Below the pieces are notes generated by a model. The model was given only the letters and a program-made list of their open reading frames with translations, had not been told where the DNA came from and ran no database searches. The position numbers and the translations under genes were made by a program. Source: Bacteroidota bacterium (lineage in GTDB: Bacteria > Bacteroidota > Bacteroidia > Chitinophagales > Chitinophagaceae). Taken from it: 64,000 bases of DNA. Positions 26,620 to 35,134 of the stretch are shown here, piece by piece. The stretch's first letter is position 1. Every line of letters begins with the position of its first letter. The stretch spans positions 1 through 64,000 of the forward strand of contig JAFDXE010000005.1 of the NCBI GenBank assembly GCA_018268085.1, given 5' to 3'.

Positions 26620-27840
26620 ATGAACAGAGTTGTGATTACGGGATTGGGCATTTACTCTTGCATCGGTAAAAACATGGAAGAAGTAAAAGACTCTCTTTAC
26701 AATGGGAAGTCTGGCATCGTGCTGGATTCTCTGCGTAAATCTTTTGGTTACAGGTCGGGCCTTACCGGTATGGTGGAAAGACCAAACCTGAAAGGTGTGC
26801 TCGACAGGAGAGCCAGGGTTATGCTTCCCGAGCAGGGTGAATATGCGTATGTGGCAACAATGGAAGCTTTTAAGATGGCAGGTATCGACCAGGACTTTAT
26901 CAACAATAGTGAAATCGGCGTGCTATATGGAAACGATAGTTCGGCAAAGCCAATCATTGAAGCTACCGATATCATGCGGGAAAAGAAAGACACCATGCTG
27001 GTTGGCTCGGGATATGTGTTCCAGACCATGAATTCTACGGTAACGATGAACCTGGCCACCATTTTCAAATTGCGTGGGATAAACTTCACCGTTAGTGCAG
27101 CCTGTGCCAGCGGTTCACACGCAATCGGGATTGGCTATCATTTTATAAAAAGCGGTATGCAGGATTGTGTGGTATGCGGCGGCGCCCAGGAAATAAATGA
27201 ATACTGCATGGGAAGTTTTGATGCATTGTCTGCCTTTTCTATACAGGAAGCAGATCCTTCAAAAGCATCCAAACCCTTTGACCGCGACAGAGACGGGCTG
27301 GTACCAAGCGGCGGCGCAGCAACAGTAATACTGGAAAGCCTTGATTCGGCATTGAAAAGAGGCGCTACCATTTTAGGGGAAGTGATTGGCTATGGATTTT
27401 CGTCGAACGGAGGACATATTTCAAACCCTACTGTAGACGGGCCGGTGAGATCTTTGGAAATGGCATTGAAAGATGCAGGTATAGATGCAGGCGCAATCGA
27501 CTATATCAATGCGCACGCAACATCAACACCTGCAGGCGACAGCAGCGAAGCAAAAGCAATTGATCACGTGTTTGGAAAATACAGGCCTCATGTTAGTTCA
27601 ACAAAATCAATGACGGGTCATGAATGCTGGATGGCAGGAGCAAGTGAAATTGTATATTCCATGATCATGATGAAACATGGCTTTGTAGCACCCAATATTA
27701 ATTTTGAAAACCCTGATGAAGATTCTGCAAAATTGAATATTGCAAAAACAACAATCGACAAGGAAATAAATATATTTTTGTCTAACTCATTTGGATTTGG
27801 TGGAACAAATTCATCTCTAATAGTAAAAAAATTCATTTAA
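26620..27840 (+). CDS. beta-ketoacyl-ACP synthase (KAS I/II type)
   Basis: A 406-residue ketosynthase with a full active site: Cys162 in SAACASGSHAI, His299 in NAHATSTPAG and His334 in SMTGHECWMAGAS. The second motif GHECWMAG departs from the GHTLGAAG of the other locus KSs and resembles FabB-like enzymes. It is followed by an ACP after 14 bases. It may elongate fatty chains for the DAR half or initiate the polyene with the aryl starter; sequence alone does not decide. Confidence 0.88.
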   Translation: MNRVVITGLGIYSCIGKNMEEVKDSLYNGKSGIVLDSLRKSFGYRSGLTGMVERPNLKGVLDRRARVMLPEQGEYAYVATMEAFKMAGIDQDFINNSEIGVLYGNDSSAKPIIEATDIMREKKDTMLVGSGYVFQTMNSTVTMNLATIFKLRGINFTVSAACASGSHAIGIGYHFIKSGMQDCVVCGGAQEINEYCMGSFDALSAFSIQEADPSKASKPFDRDRDGLVPSGGAATVILESLDSALKRGATILGEVIGYGFSSNGGHISNPTVDGPVRSLEMALKDAGIDAGAIDYINAHATSTPAGDSSEAKAIDHVFGKYRPHVSSTKSMTGHECWMAGASEIVYSMIMMKHGFVAPNINFENPDEDSAKLNIAKTTIDKEINIFLSNSFGFGGTNSSLIVKKFI

Positions 27841-27854
27841 TAAACTACCCGGTT

Positions 27855-28112
27855 ATGAGTAACGAAGAAATAATTGAAAAGATAAATAACTTCCTGGTGG
27901 AGGAATTTGAAACAGATCCGAGCAAGATTACACCTGATGCGAATCTGAAAGAAACCCTCGAGTTAGACAGCCTGGATTATATCGACCTTGTAGTTGTTAT
28001 CGAAAGCAATTTTGCGTTCAAAGTAAAGCCTGAAGATTTCGTTGGTATCAACACTTTCCAGGATTTTTATAACTACGTTATTGATCGTGTAAATACAAAA
28101 GAACTTGTATAA
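27855..28112 (+). CDS. acyl carrier protein (second type)
   Basis: An 85-residue ACP with LELDSLDYIDLVV; Ser39 takes the phosphopantetheine. Its core differs from the GLGLDSID core of the other two locus ACPs, so it probably serves a different enzyme, likely the adjacent KAS at 26620. The stop codon TAA shares one base with the ATG of the acyltransferase gene, so the two are translationally coupled. In aryl polyene synthesis two distinct ACPs (ApeE, ApeF) are also used. Confidence 0.92.
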   Translation: MSNEEIIEKINNFLVEEFETDPSKITPDANLKETLELDSLDYIDLVVVIESNFAFKVKPEDFVGINTFQDFYNYVIDRVNTKELV

Positions 28113-28993
28113 TGCCATCATGGCAAGGTAAATCCAAAGGCTCTCCGCTAGGTTATCGCATTTTTGTTTGGGTTTTAAGAAATTTCGGTGTATTGCCAGC
28201 GTACTTCCTTCTAAGGTCGGTGGTATTACACTATTTTTTATTTTCCTACAAATCATCGAAAGCTATTTATTATTATTTCCACAAAAGGCTCGGGTATAAT
28301 TTCTTTAAATCCATTTTTAGTATTTACAGGAATTATTATGTTTTCGGGCAAAGTATCATTGACAAAGTGGTTACGATGGCGGGTATTACCAACAAGTTTA
28401 CCTTTCATTTCGATGGAAGACATAATCTTGAAAAAATCGTAAGCCTGCAACGCGGCGGTTTGTTATTGAGTTGCCATATTGGAAACTGGGAAGTAGCCGG
28501 CAACTGCCTCAATGTGCTGAAAACGAAAGTGAATATTGTGATGTTTGACGGAGAGCATGAAAAGATAAAACAGTACATGACAACGGTAACGGGCGAACGA
28601 AGAGTGAATGTGATCATTATAAAAGAAGATCTTTCTCATATATACGAAATCAGTGAAGCATTTAGCAGAAATGAACTGGTATGTATGCATGCCGATCGTT
28701 TCCTCGATGGAAACAAAACCATGAAAGCCAGTTTTTTAGGCGAAGAAGCAAATTTTCCCATGGGGCCTTTCGTGCTGGCCACTACATTTAAAGTACCTAT
28801 ATCCTTTGTATTTGCGATGAAGGAATCCTGGAAACATTATCACCTTTTCGCCAGTGAAATAAAAGAGTATGGTCATGGGAAAAGAGACGAGATCATGCAG
28901 AAAATGCTGAATGAGTTTGTATCAGAGATGGAAATAAAAGTAAAGCGTTATCCCGTGCAATGGTTTAACTATTATAATTTCTGGCAACAATAA
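28112..28993 (+). CDS. LpxL/HtrB-like lysophospholipid acyltransferase
   Basis: A 293-residue protein of the lauroyl/myristoyl acyltransferase family. SCHIGNWEVAGN matches the H-x4-E/D acyltransferase core, with MHADRFLDGNK and FLGEEANFPMGPF as later conserved parts. The N-terminus (about residues 10-45) is hydrophobic. Relatives acylate lipid A or, in pigment clusters, transfer the polyene acyl chain to an acceptor in the membrane. It is an alternative candidate to the BtrH-like protein for making the ester bond or attaching the pigment to lipid. Confidence 0.87.
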   Translation: MPSWQGKSKGSPLGYRIFVWVLRNFGVLPAYFLLRSVVLHYFLFSYKSSKAIYYYFHKRLGYNFFKSIFSIYRNYYVFGQSIIDKVVTMAGITNKFTFHFDGRHNLEKIVSLQRGGLLLSCHIGNWEVAGNCLNVLKTKVNIVMFDGEHEKIKQYMTTVTGERRVNVIIIKEDLSHIYEISEAFSRNELVCMHADRFLDGNKTMKASFLGEEANFPMGPFVLATTFKVPISFVFAMKESWKHYHLFASEIKEYGHGKRDEIMQKMLNEFVSEMEIKVKRYPVQWFNYYNFWQQ

Positions 28994-28996
28994 ATT

Positions 28997-29425
28997 ATGT
29001 TAGCAGGTAAAGAAAATATTCAATCCTATATTCCGCAGCGGCCGCCGTTTGTAATGATTGATGAACTCGTTGGTTCTGATGAAACCAGCACCAGGACCTC
29101 ATTTACGGTACGTGCGGATAATATTTTTGTAGAAGGAGGGCTGCTGAAAGAACCCGCCCTCGTAGAAAACATCGCACAAACTGCCGCAGCCAGGGCAGGA
29201 TATATTACCAATAAAGAAAACCTGCCGGTACTCATCGGATACATAGGCGCAATTAAAGACCTGGAGATATTCAAATTGCCGAAAATAAGCGATAACTTAG
29301 AAACCGAAATTGTAATTAAAACGCAGGTGTTCGATGTTACATTAATATCGGGAACGGTTAGGTGCAATGGCGAATTACTGGCACAATGCGAAATGAAAAT
29401 CTTTATTATTCAACCTAATAAATAA
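28997..29425 (+). CDS. hotdog-fold dehydratase subunit lacking the catalytic His (ApeI/ApeP-like)
   Basis: A 142-residue FabZ-like protein. YIPQRPPFVMIDEL matches the FabZ start and LVENIAQTAAARAG the active-site helix, with the catalytic glutamate Glu57 kept. The usual GHFPGxPxxPG loop is shortened to EGGLLKEP, and the protein contains no histidine at all, so it cannot supply the catalytic His. The protein at 38189-38554 has the His but not the Glu. Together they fit an ApeI:ApeP-type heterodimer that dehydrates the hydroxyacyl-ACP intermediates. It starts 3 bases after the acyltransferase gene. Confidence 0.85.
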   Translation: MLAGKENIQSYIPQRPPFVMIDELVGSDETSTRTSFTVRADNIFVEGGLLKEPALVENIAQTAAARAGYITNKENLPVLIGYIGAIKDLEIFKLPKISDNLETEIVIKTQVFDVTLISGTVRCNGELLAQCEMKIFIIQPNK

Positions 29426-29432
29426 TCAGAAT

Positions 29433-30071
29433 ATGAATCATTTAAACAAATTATGCTTATTAATTGTTTGTATTTGTTTTGCAGGAATTACATCTGTTTC
29501 TGCACAAACCAAAGATGATCTGTTTGCAGGAACAGCAGACGTAACCTGGCTGGGACTGGATTTTTCCCAGATGAAATTTATAGGCGAAGCTACCGGCTTT
29601 AAGGATCACGGAGAAGTAACCAACAGCGAATTGAAAAGTCGTTACATACCCGGATGGAACATGTTGTTTATAAATGAAGCCAAGAAATACGATGTGGCAA
29701 AACAAGTGCATAGAACAGAAGTTAAGTATGCATTGAAGGTTGTAGACCACGCCAATAGTGAAATAAAAAAGGACTTCTTTTCAAATGATCCTGCAGACTA
29801 CGGAACATTGGATGCCGCTAAAGTGGAAGCGCTTGTAAAGAAATATGATTTCATGGGCGAAAAGGGAATTGGGCTCATTATCTTTATTGATGGTATGAGT
29901 AAAGGAAAAGAAGAAGCATCAGGCTGGGCAGTATATGTAAATATGGAAAAAAAATCCGTAATCATGTCTCAGCACGTAGATGGCAAACCAGGTGGATTTG
30001 GGTTTAAGAACTATTGGGCAAAATCACTCCTCGGAATGCTGAAAGATTGCGACTATAAAGACTGGAAATAA
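29433..30071 (+). CDS. secreted protein of unknown function
   Basis: A 212-residue protein with a signal peptide (LCLLIVCICFAGITSVSAQ; mature start near residue 26). The mature domain is alpha/beta, with GLIIFIDGMSK and GWAVYVNMEKKSVIMSQ as likely core strands. It starts 7 bases after the dehydratase subunit and ends the KAS-ACP-acyltransferase-dehydratase unit. I do not recognise a family. A role in periplasmic handling of pigment is suggested only by location. Confidence 0.7.
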   Translation: MNHLNKLCLLIVCICFAGITSVSAQTKDDLFAGTADVTWLGLDFSQMKFIGEATGFKDHGEVTNSELKSRYIPGWNMLFINEAKKYDVAKQVHRTEVKYALKVVDHANSEIKKDFFSNDPADYGTLDAAKVEALVKKYDFMGEKGIGLIIFIDGMSKGKEEASGWAVYVNMEKKSVIMSQHVDGKPGGFGFKNYWAKSLLGMLKDCDYKDWK

Positions 30072-30144
30072 CAACTGATTTCAATCATAAAATTACCTGG
30101 AGGCCTATAATATATTTGGCCGGTGAATTTACCAGGGTTAATAT

Positions 30145-30170
30145 ATTCCGGGACCACGCGGTCCCGGAAT
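30145..30170. other. perfect 11-bp inverted repeat without a T-tract
   Basis: ATTCCGGGACC and GGTCCCGGAAT pair perfectly around an ACGC loop. The GC-rich stem is far more stable than its AT-rich surroundings but is followed by GATTTAATAA and not by a T-run. It could be an RNA processing or stabilising hairpin, a Rho-dependent end, or a protein operator with dyad symmetry. It lies in the 134 bases between the secreted-protein gene and the thioesterase gene. Confidence 0.6.
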
Positions 30171-30208
30171 GATTTAATAAAAAGGACAGCGCAGGAAAAT
30201 AAAGATTG

Positions 30209-30637
30209 GTGAATACACTAAAACATACAACATCCATAGAGGTAAAGTTCAGTGAAGCAGATCCGTTGGGGATTGTGTGGCACGGACATTACATTCGTTA
30301 TTTTGAAGATGGCCGTGAAGCATTTGGAAAAGAATATGGTGTAGGTTATTTGTCTTTCTATGAAAACGGCTATGTGATACCGGTAGTAAATGTGCAATGC
30401 GATTATAAAAAGTCGTTACGTTACGGAGATACGGTTATCATTGAAACCGAATTCATCCCAACAGAAGCAGCAAAAATGCTTTTTAAATACCGCCTGTTTA
30501 ATTCAAAAACAAATGATATCGTTGCCACGGGTTCTTCCATCCAGGTTTTTTTGGATAAAAACGGAACAACCCTTCAACTGGCAACACCTGAATTTTTTGA
30601 TAACTGGAAAAAGAAATACGGACTATCTAACCAGTAA
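30209..30637 (+). CDS. hotdog acyl-ACP/CoA thioesterase (4HBT/YbgC-like; ApeK-like)
   Basis: A 142-residue protein with the 4-hydroxybenzoyl-CoA thioesterase signature SEADPLGIVWHGHYIRYFED: the catalytic Asp and the H-x3-Y pattern are intact. The GTG at 30209 is the likely start; a TTG lies one codon before. ApeK, a thioesterase of this type, binds the ACPs in aryl polyene synthesis and releases or proofreads chains. The gene is 3 bases before a ketosynthase gene. It begins the tightly packed final operon of the locus. Confidence 0.85.
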   Translation: MNTLKHTTSIEVKFSEADPLGIVWHGHYIRYFEDGREAFGKEYGVGYLSFYENGYVIPVVNVQCDYKKSLRYGDTVIIETEFIPTEAAKMLFKYRLFNSKTNDIVATGSSIQVFLDKNGTTLQLATPEFFDNWKKKYGLSNQ

Positions 30638-30640
30638 GAT

Positions 30641-31771
30641 ATGAGAGCGGTGTATGTAGCAGCAGATAATATTTACTCTCCCATCGGATCTACCACCGGT
30701 GAAAATCTTGCTAACCTTAAGAAAAATATTTCAGGAATAAAAGAGCATACAGATACAGCCCTCAGCCCTGTTCCTTTTTATGCTTCATTGTTTGCCCCGC
30801 AACAGGTGCCGGTTACCAAAAATAACTTTACAAAATTTGAACAACTGCTGATACAGTCTATCAGCAATGCAATGGAAGCTACAGGCCTCAAATCAAACGA
30901 TCCCAAAACCATTTGCATTTTATCTACAACCAAAGGAAATATCAGTTTGCTCGAATCATCTGATAGCGATCAAACAACACACAGCAATATTTCATTACAT
31001 AGTTCGGCAAAAAAAATTGCTGAACATTTTTCATTTGCACATACTCCGGTTGTTGTATCCAACGCTTGTATTTCCGGAATACTCGCCCTGCTAACAGCAA
31101 TGAGATTAATTCAATCCGGCACATACGATCATGCAGTTGTTGCCGGTGCAGATACCATCACAAAATTTATATTGTCGGGCTTTCAGTCGTTCCAGGCTGT
31201 TAGTGCCAGGCCCTGTAAACCATTTGATGCAGAAAGAGACGGAATCAACCTCGGGGAAGCAGCAGCAACTATAATACTTAGTGCAGATGAAAAATACCGT
31301 GGCATTACAATCGGCGGCGGCGCTACGAGCAATGATGCGAACCATATCTCCGGCCCGTCACGCACCGGCGAAGAATTATTCATTGCCATAAAAAAAGCAC
31401 TGAAGCAGGCAAACCTTGCCGAAAGCGATATCGATTTTATTTCTGCACACGGCACCGCTACTTTGTATAACGATGAGATGGAAGCAAAAGCCATTACACT
31501 CGCCGGCATGCAATCTGTACCGGTAAACAGTTTAAAAGGATTTTACGGCCATACACTTGGCGCAGCCGGCATCATCGAATCCATAGTGTGTATTCATTCA
31601 CTGAAAGAAAATATTATTTATCCCACACTTGGTTATGAAACACATGGAGTTCCTGTTCCGTTAAACATTGCCAATACATTGCATACAGCACCATTAAAGA
31701 ATATTTTAAAAACTGCATCCGGCTTTGGTGGCTGTAATGCAGCATTAATTATACAAAAGCATTTAAATTAA
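30641..31771 (+). CDS. beta-ketoacyl-ACP synthase (divergent KAS)
   Basis: A 376-residue ketosynthase, slightly short at the N-terminal half. The active site is complete: Cys143 in VSNACISGILA, His270 in SAHGTAT and His304 in FYGHTLGAAG. The NACISG nucleophile motif is different from the TACSSS of the two cassette KSs, so its substrate or partner probably differs. It is the fourth catalytically complete KAS in the locus. ApeR-type initiation of the aryl starter is one possibility, not shown by sequence. Confidence 0.87.
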   Translation: MRAVYVAADNIYSPIGSTTGENLANLKKNISGIKEHTDTALSPVPFYASLFAPQQVPVTKNNFTKFEQLLIQSISNAMEATGLKSNDPKTICILSTTKGNISLLESSDSDQTTHSNISLHSSAKKIAEHFSFAHTPVVVSNACISGILALLTAMRLIQSGTYDHAVVAGADTITKFILSGFQSFQAVSARPCKPFDAERDGINLGEAAATIILSADEKYRGITIGGGATSNDANHISGPSRTGEELFIAIKKALKQANLAESDIDFISAHGTATLYNDEMEAKAITLAGMQSVPVNSLKGFYGHTLGAAGIIESIVCIHSLKENIIYPTLGYETHGVPVPLNIANTLHTAPLKNILKTASGFGGCNAALIIQKHLN

Positions 31772-31785
31772 TTAAATACAAGACA

Positions 31786-33039
31786 ATGAAAACAGAACAA
31801 GTTGACGTACTGGTAATTGGCGCAGGCCCATCAGGAACTGTAGCCGCATCCATCATAAAAAAAGCCGGCTACAATGTAAAAATTGTAGAAAAACTAAAAT
31901 TCCCAAGGTTTGTAATTGGTGAAAGTTTATTGCCGCGTTGCATGGAAGCGCTTACTGACGCAGGTTTCATAGAAGCAGTGAAAGCAAAAGGATTTCAACA
32001 GAAGTTCGGGGCAAAGTTTGTGAAAGATGGTAAAGTGTGTGATTATCTTTTTGCCAACCAGTTCACGCCGGGATGGAACTCGACCTGGCAGGTGCCAAGA
32101 GCAGAATTTGACTCCACCCTTGCCACCGAGTGTGAGCGCATGGGTATTCCCGTTAGTTATGAAACAACTGTTACCGGTATTCAATTCAATGGAACAGATT
32201 CTGTAACCACCGTAGAAGATATTAATGGAAATAAATCACAGATAGAAGCAAAGTTTATAGTAGATGGCAGCGGATACGGAAGAGTGATTCCAAAACTGTT
32301 CAATATGGAACGTCCTTCAAACCTTCCGCCAAGAAAAACATTGTTCTCGCATTTCGTTGATACCAAACGTTCAATGGATGAAGAACCAAACAGGATCACC
32401 ATCATTGTTCACAAACCCGGCATCTGGATTTGGGTGATACCATTTTCCAGCGGGGTAACTTCACTTGGTTTTGTAGGTGAGCCATCATTCTTTGAACAAT
32501 ACCAGGGAAATGATGATGAAGTACTGGAACAATTGATTGCTTCACAGCCATACATAGCCGAACGATTTAAAAACGCAGAGAAAAAATTCAATGCAAGAAA
32601 ACTAGAATCGTGGTCGGCCACAACAGATAAATTTTACGGCGACGGGTTTGTGCTTACAGGTAATGTTACGGAATTCCTCGACCCGGTATTTTCATCAGGC
32701 GTTACGCTGGCAACTGTATCCAGCCAGGTAGCAGCCAAACTCGTTATCAAGAAACTAAAAGGCGAAGCCATCGACTGGCAAACAGAATATACCGATGTAA
32801 TGATGCAGGGTGTTGATACCTTCCGTTCTTATGTGATGGCCTGGTACGACGGAACACTGGATACCATTTTCTTTGCTGATGAACCAGATCTGGAAATTAA
32901 AAACATGATCTGTTCTGTACTGGCCGGTTATGTATGGGACACAACTAATCCGTATGTTAAGGATCACAGAACAGCACTTACTAAGCTGGCGAAGATGATC
33001 AAACTAAGAGATAAAATGAAAGAATCAGCGGCACAATAA
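31786..33039 (+). CDS. flavin-dependent halogenase-like FAD oxidoreductase
   Basis: A 417-residue FAD protein with GAGPSG (residues 12-17) and the halogenase fingerprint W-x-W-x-I-P (WIWVIP, residues 214-219), which distinguishes flavin-dependent halogenases from monooxygenases. RFVIGESLLP and GFQQKFGAKF follow the pattern of phenol/pyrrole halogenases, and Lys73 is a candidate for the catalytic lysine that binds hypohalous acid. Many flexirubins are chlorinated on the phenyl ring, so aryl chlorination is a reasonable role. No flavin reductase is encoded nearby. Alternative: a reductase of the geranylgeranyl reductase superfamily. Confidence 0.82.
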   Translation: MKTEQVDVLVIGAGPSGTVAASIIKKAGYNVKIVEKLKFPRFVIGESLLPRCMEALTDAGFIEAVKAKGFQQKFGAKFVKDGKVCDYLFANQFTPGWNSTWQVPRAEFDSTLATECERMGIPVSYETTVTGIQFNGTDSVTTVEDINGNKSQIEAKFIVDGSGYGRVIPKLFNMERPSNLPPRKTLFSHFVDTKRSMDEEPNRITIIVHKPGIWIWVIPFSSGVTSLGFVGEPSFFEQYQGNDDEVLEQLIASQPYIAERFKNAEKKFNARKLESWSATTDKFYGDGFVLTGNVTEFLDPVFSSGVTLATVSSQVAAKLVIKKLKGEAIDWQTEYTDVMMQGVDTFRSYVMAWYDGTLDTIFFADEPDLEIKNMICSVLAGYVWDTTNPYVKDHRTALTKLAKMIKLRDKMKESAAQ

Positions 33040-33042
33040 ATA

Positions 33043-33675
33043 GTGGCAGAAAAAAACGCATATATCAGTGCCAGTTGTGTGATCAGTAATAATACTGTTT
33101 ATAAAAACAAACAGGTTGTTTTTGAAAACAAAGGGGCCGTATTACCTGATTTTCTTACTTCGGTGTACCAGCATTTCGCATGGAAATATCCGAAGTATTA
33201 TAAAATGGACAATCTCAGTAAGCTCGGTTGGGCTGCTGCTGAAATTTTACTACAGGGGAGTGATATAGAGAAATATCCTCCCGAAGACGTAGGGCTGATC
33301 CTGAGCAATGCAAACGCCAGCCTTGATACGGATACCAGGTATTTTGAAACAACGAAAGATATTGCAAGCCCGGCGCTGTTTGTTTATACCCTCCCTAATA
33401 TCACAACAGGCGAGATCTGCATCCGCCATAAATTCAAAGGTGAAAACGCTTTTTTTGTTTTCGAAAAATTTGACCCGGGATTTTTACATCAATATGTAAA
33501 CAATCTCCTCAATAATGATACCTTGCAGGCTTGTATATGCGGATGGGTTGATGTGCTTCAGGAAGATTATAAAGTGCTGCTGGTATTGGTTGAATCGAAT
33601 GGAAATGCAGGCAATACCGCCGAAAGATTTACTAAAGAAAACATAGAAAATTTATACTCATTACACAATGGATAA
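33043..33675 (+). CDS. half-length ketosynthase-like protein without catalytic Cys
   Basis: A 210-residue protein (GTG start) that looks like the N-terminal half of a ketosynthase: KLGWAAAEILL and VGLILSNANASLDTDTRYFE match the KS helix and dimer strand. The segment SPALFVYTLPNITTGEICIRHKFKG parallels the pre-nucleophile region of the CLFs, but where the Cys would be the sequence reads GENAFFVFEKF. It ends before the region that holds the catalytic histidines. The open frame is clean and the gene overlaps the ACP gene by 8 bases, so it is probably a real short protein and not a decayed gene. It may act as a structural or loading partner of a KS. Confidence 0.72.
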   Translation: MAEKNAYISASCVISNNTVYKNKQVVFENKGAVLPDFLTSVYQHFAWKYPKYYKMDNLSKLGWAAAEILLQGSDIEKYPPEDVGLILSNANASLDTDTRYFETTKDIASPALFVYTLPNITTGEICIRHKFKGENAFFVFEKFDPGFLHQYVNNLLNNDTLQACICGWVDVLQEDYKVLLVLVESNGNAGNTAERFTKENIENLYSLHNG

Positions 33676-33931
33676 ACTAATGTCGGATCTGAAAAAGCAG
33701 ATCATCGAACAATTGAATTTACAGGATATAAAACCGGAAGATATCGGTGACGATCAGCCGCTTTTTGTTGATGGCCTCGGACTGGATTCTATAGATGCAC
33801 TGGAATTGATCGTATTGCTGCAACAGCACTACAAAATAAAATTATCAAATGCAGAAGACGGACCAAAGGTTTTTAAATCAGTAAGAACCATTGCCGAATA
33901 TATTACTGCTCATCAAAACCAGGTTGCATAA
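33668..33931 (+). CDS. acyl carrier protein (cassette 2)
   Basis: An 87-residue ACP (start at 33668, or at 33680 giving 83 residues) with GLGLDSIDALEL; Ser41 is the phosphopantetheine site. It is a paralogue of the ACP at 8204-8473. Its stop codon overlaps the first base of the next KS start, giving strong coupling. It opens the second ACP-KS-CLF cassette. Confidence 0.92.
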   Translation: MDKLMSDLKKQIIEQLNLQDIKPEDIGDDQPLFVDGLGLDSIDALELIVLLQQHYKIKLSNAEDGPKVFKSVRTIAEYITAHQNQVA

Positions 33932-35130
33932 TGAGTGCCCCTGTTTTTATAGCGGGCATTGGAACCATTTCAGCAATTGGTAAAAATGTTGCCGAATCAA
34001 TGGATGCTTTCCGGAATGGAAAGGCCGGAATGGAAGCCATGCGTTATCTTGATTCTGTACACAAAAATCAACTCCCGGTTGCCGAAGTTAAATGCAGCAA
34101 TGAAGAACTGGCTGCATTAGCGGGGTTGCCGGCGCATATAAGCCGTACGGCTTTGTTAAGCGCCATCGCTGCAAAAGAAGCATTGAAAGATGCGGCAATC
34201 GATCAACTCTCTTCATTAAAAGTTGGGTTCATATCTGCCAACACTGTTGGTGGGATGGATAAAACAGAAAATTTTTTCAGGTCATTTCTTGCCGATAATA
34301 AAAAAGGAAAATTAAAAAATGTAGTGCATCACGAATGTGGAAGTATTACAGAACTGGTTGCAGATAAACTGGGCGTTAAACATTTTATCAGCACTATCAG
34401 TACTGCATGTTCATCTTCTGCCAATGCAATATTTTTTGGCGCCCGCATGATCAAACAGCAAATGCTGGATGTAGCCATCGCCGGCGGCGCAGATGCACTT
34501 ACAAAATTTACGCTCAATGGTTTTAATACGCTGATGATTTTAGACAGTGAATATTGCAGGCCATTCGATGAAAGCCGCAAAGGATTAAACCTTGGTGAAG
34601 GCGCTGCGTATGTTGTACTGGTGTCAGAAAGAATCGCCAAACAGCTTGCAAAAAAACCATATTGTACATTGAGTGGGTATTGCAATGCCAATGATGCCTA
34701 TCACCAAACAGCATCTTCACCGGATGGAATAGGTTCCTTTCTTGCAATGGAAGGCGCTATGAAAATGGCCGGCCTGCAACCATCGGATATCGACTACATC
34801 AATCTTCATGGAACCGGAACGCAAAACAATGATATTGCCGAAGGCACTGCGATTAAAAGATTGTTTGCACCCGTGTATCCTAAAATGAGTTCTACAAAAT
34901 CTTTTACAGGGCACACACTGGGCGCCAGCGGAAGTATTGAAGCTGTTTTCTCGGCAATGTCTATTCAACAGGGCATCATCTATCCCAACCTGCGTTTTCA
35001 AAACCAGATGAAAGAACTTCCCTTTACCCCACAAACAACTTATATCGATAATATAACGGTGAAGCATGTACTATCCAATTCTTTCGGATTTGGTGGCAAC
35101 TGTTCTTCACTGCTGTTTTCAAAAATATAG
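33931..35130 (+). CDS. beta-ketoacyl-ACP synthase (KAS II type), cassette 2
   Basis: A 399-residue ketosynthase with Cys160 in STACSSSANAI, His293 in NLHGTGT and His328 in FTGHTLGASG. It is closely similar to the KS at 8484-9674: same STACSSSANA region, same DALTKFTLNGFN/CIAKFTLNGFN stretch and same RPFD-GRKGLNLGE region. It shares one base with the upstream ACP gene and is followed by its CLF partner 4 bases later. The second KS-CLF pair may make the same polyene, a different chain length, or the acyl chains for the DAR half. Confidence 0.9.
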   Translation: MSAPVFIAGIGTISAIGKNVAESMDAFRNGKAGMEAMRYLDSVHKNQLPVAEVKCSNEELAALAGLPAHISRTALLSAIAAKEALKDAAIDQLSSLKVGFISANTVGGMDKTENFFRSFLADNKKGKLKNVVHHECGSITELVADKLGVKHFISTISTACSSSANAIFFGARMIKQQMLDVAIAGGADALTKFTLNGFNTLMILDSEYCRPFDESRKGLNLGEGAAYVVLVSERIAKQLAKKPYCTLSGYCNANDAYHQTASSPDGIGSFLAMEGAMKMAGLQPSDIDYINLHGTGTQNNDIAEGTAIKRLFAPVYPKMSSTKSFTGHTLGASGSIEAVFSAMSIQQGIIYPNLRFQNQMKELPFTPQTTYIDNITVKHVLSNSFGFGGNCSSLLFSKI

Positions 35131-35134
35131 ATGC

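Noticed and set aside
33043..33675. Calling the half-length KS a pseudogene
   Set aside because: The frame is uninterrupted, coupled to the downstream ACP, and no remnant of a C-terminal KS half follows it.
35066..35134. Upstream extension of the second CLF frame into the KS gene
   Set aside because: It would overlap the KS coding end by 65 bases and has no match in the paralogue, whose start aligns with ATG 35135.
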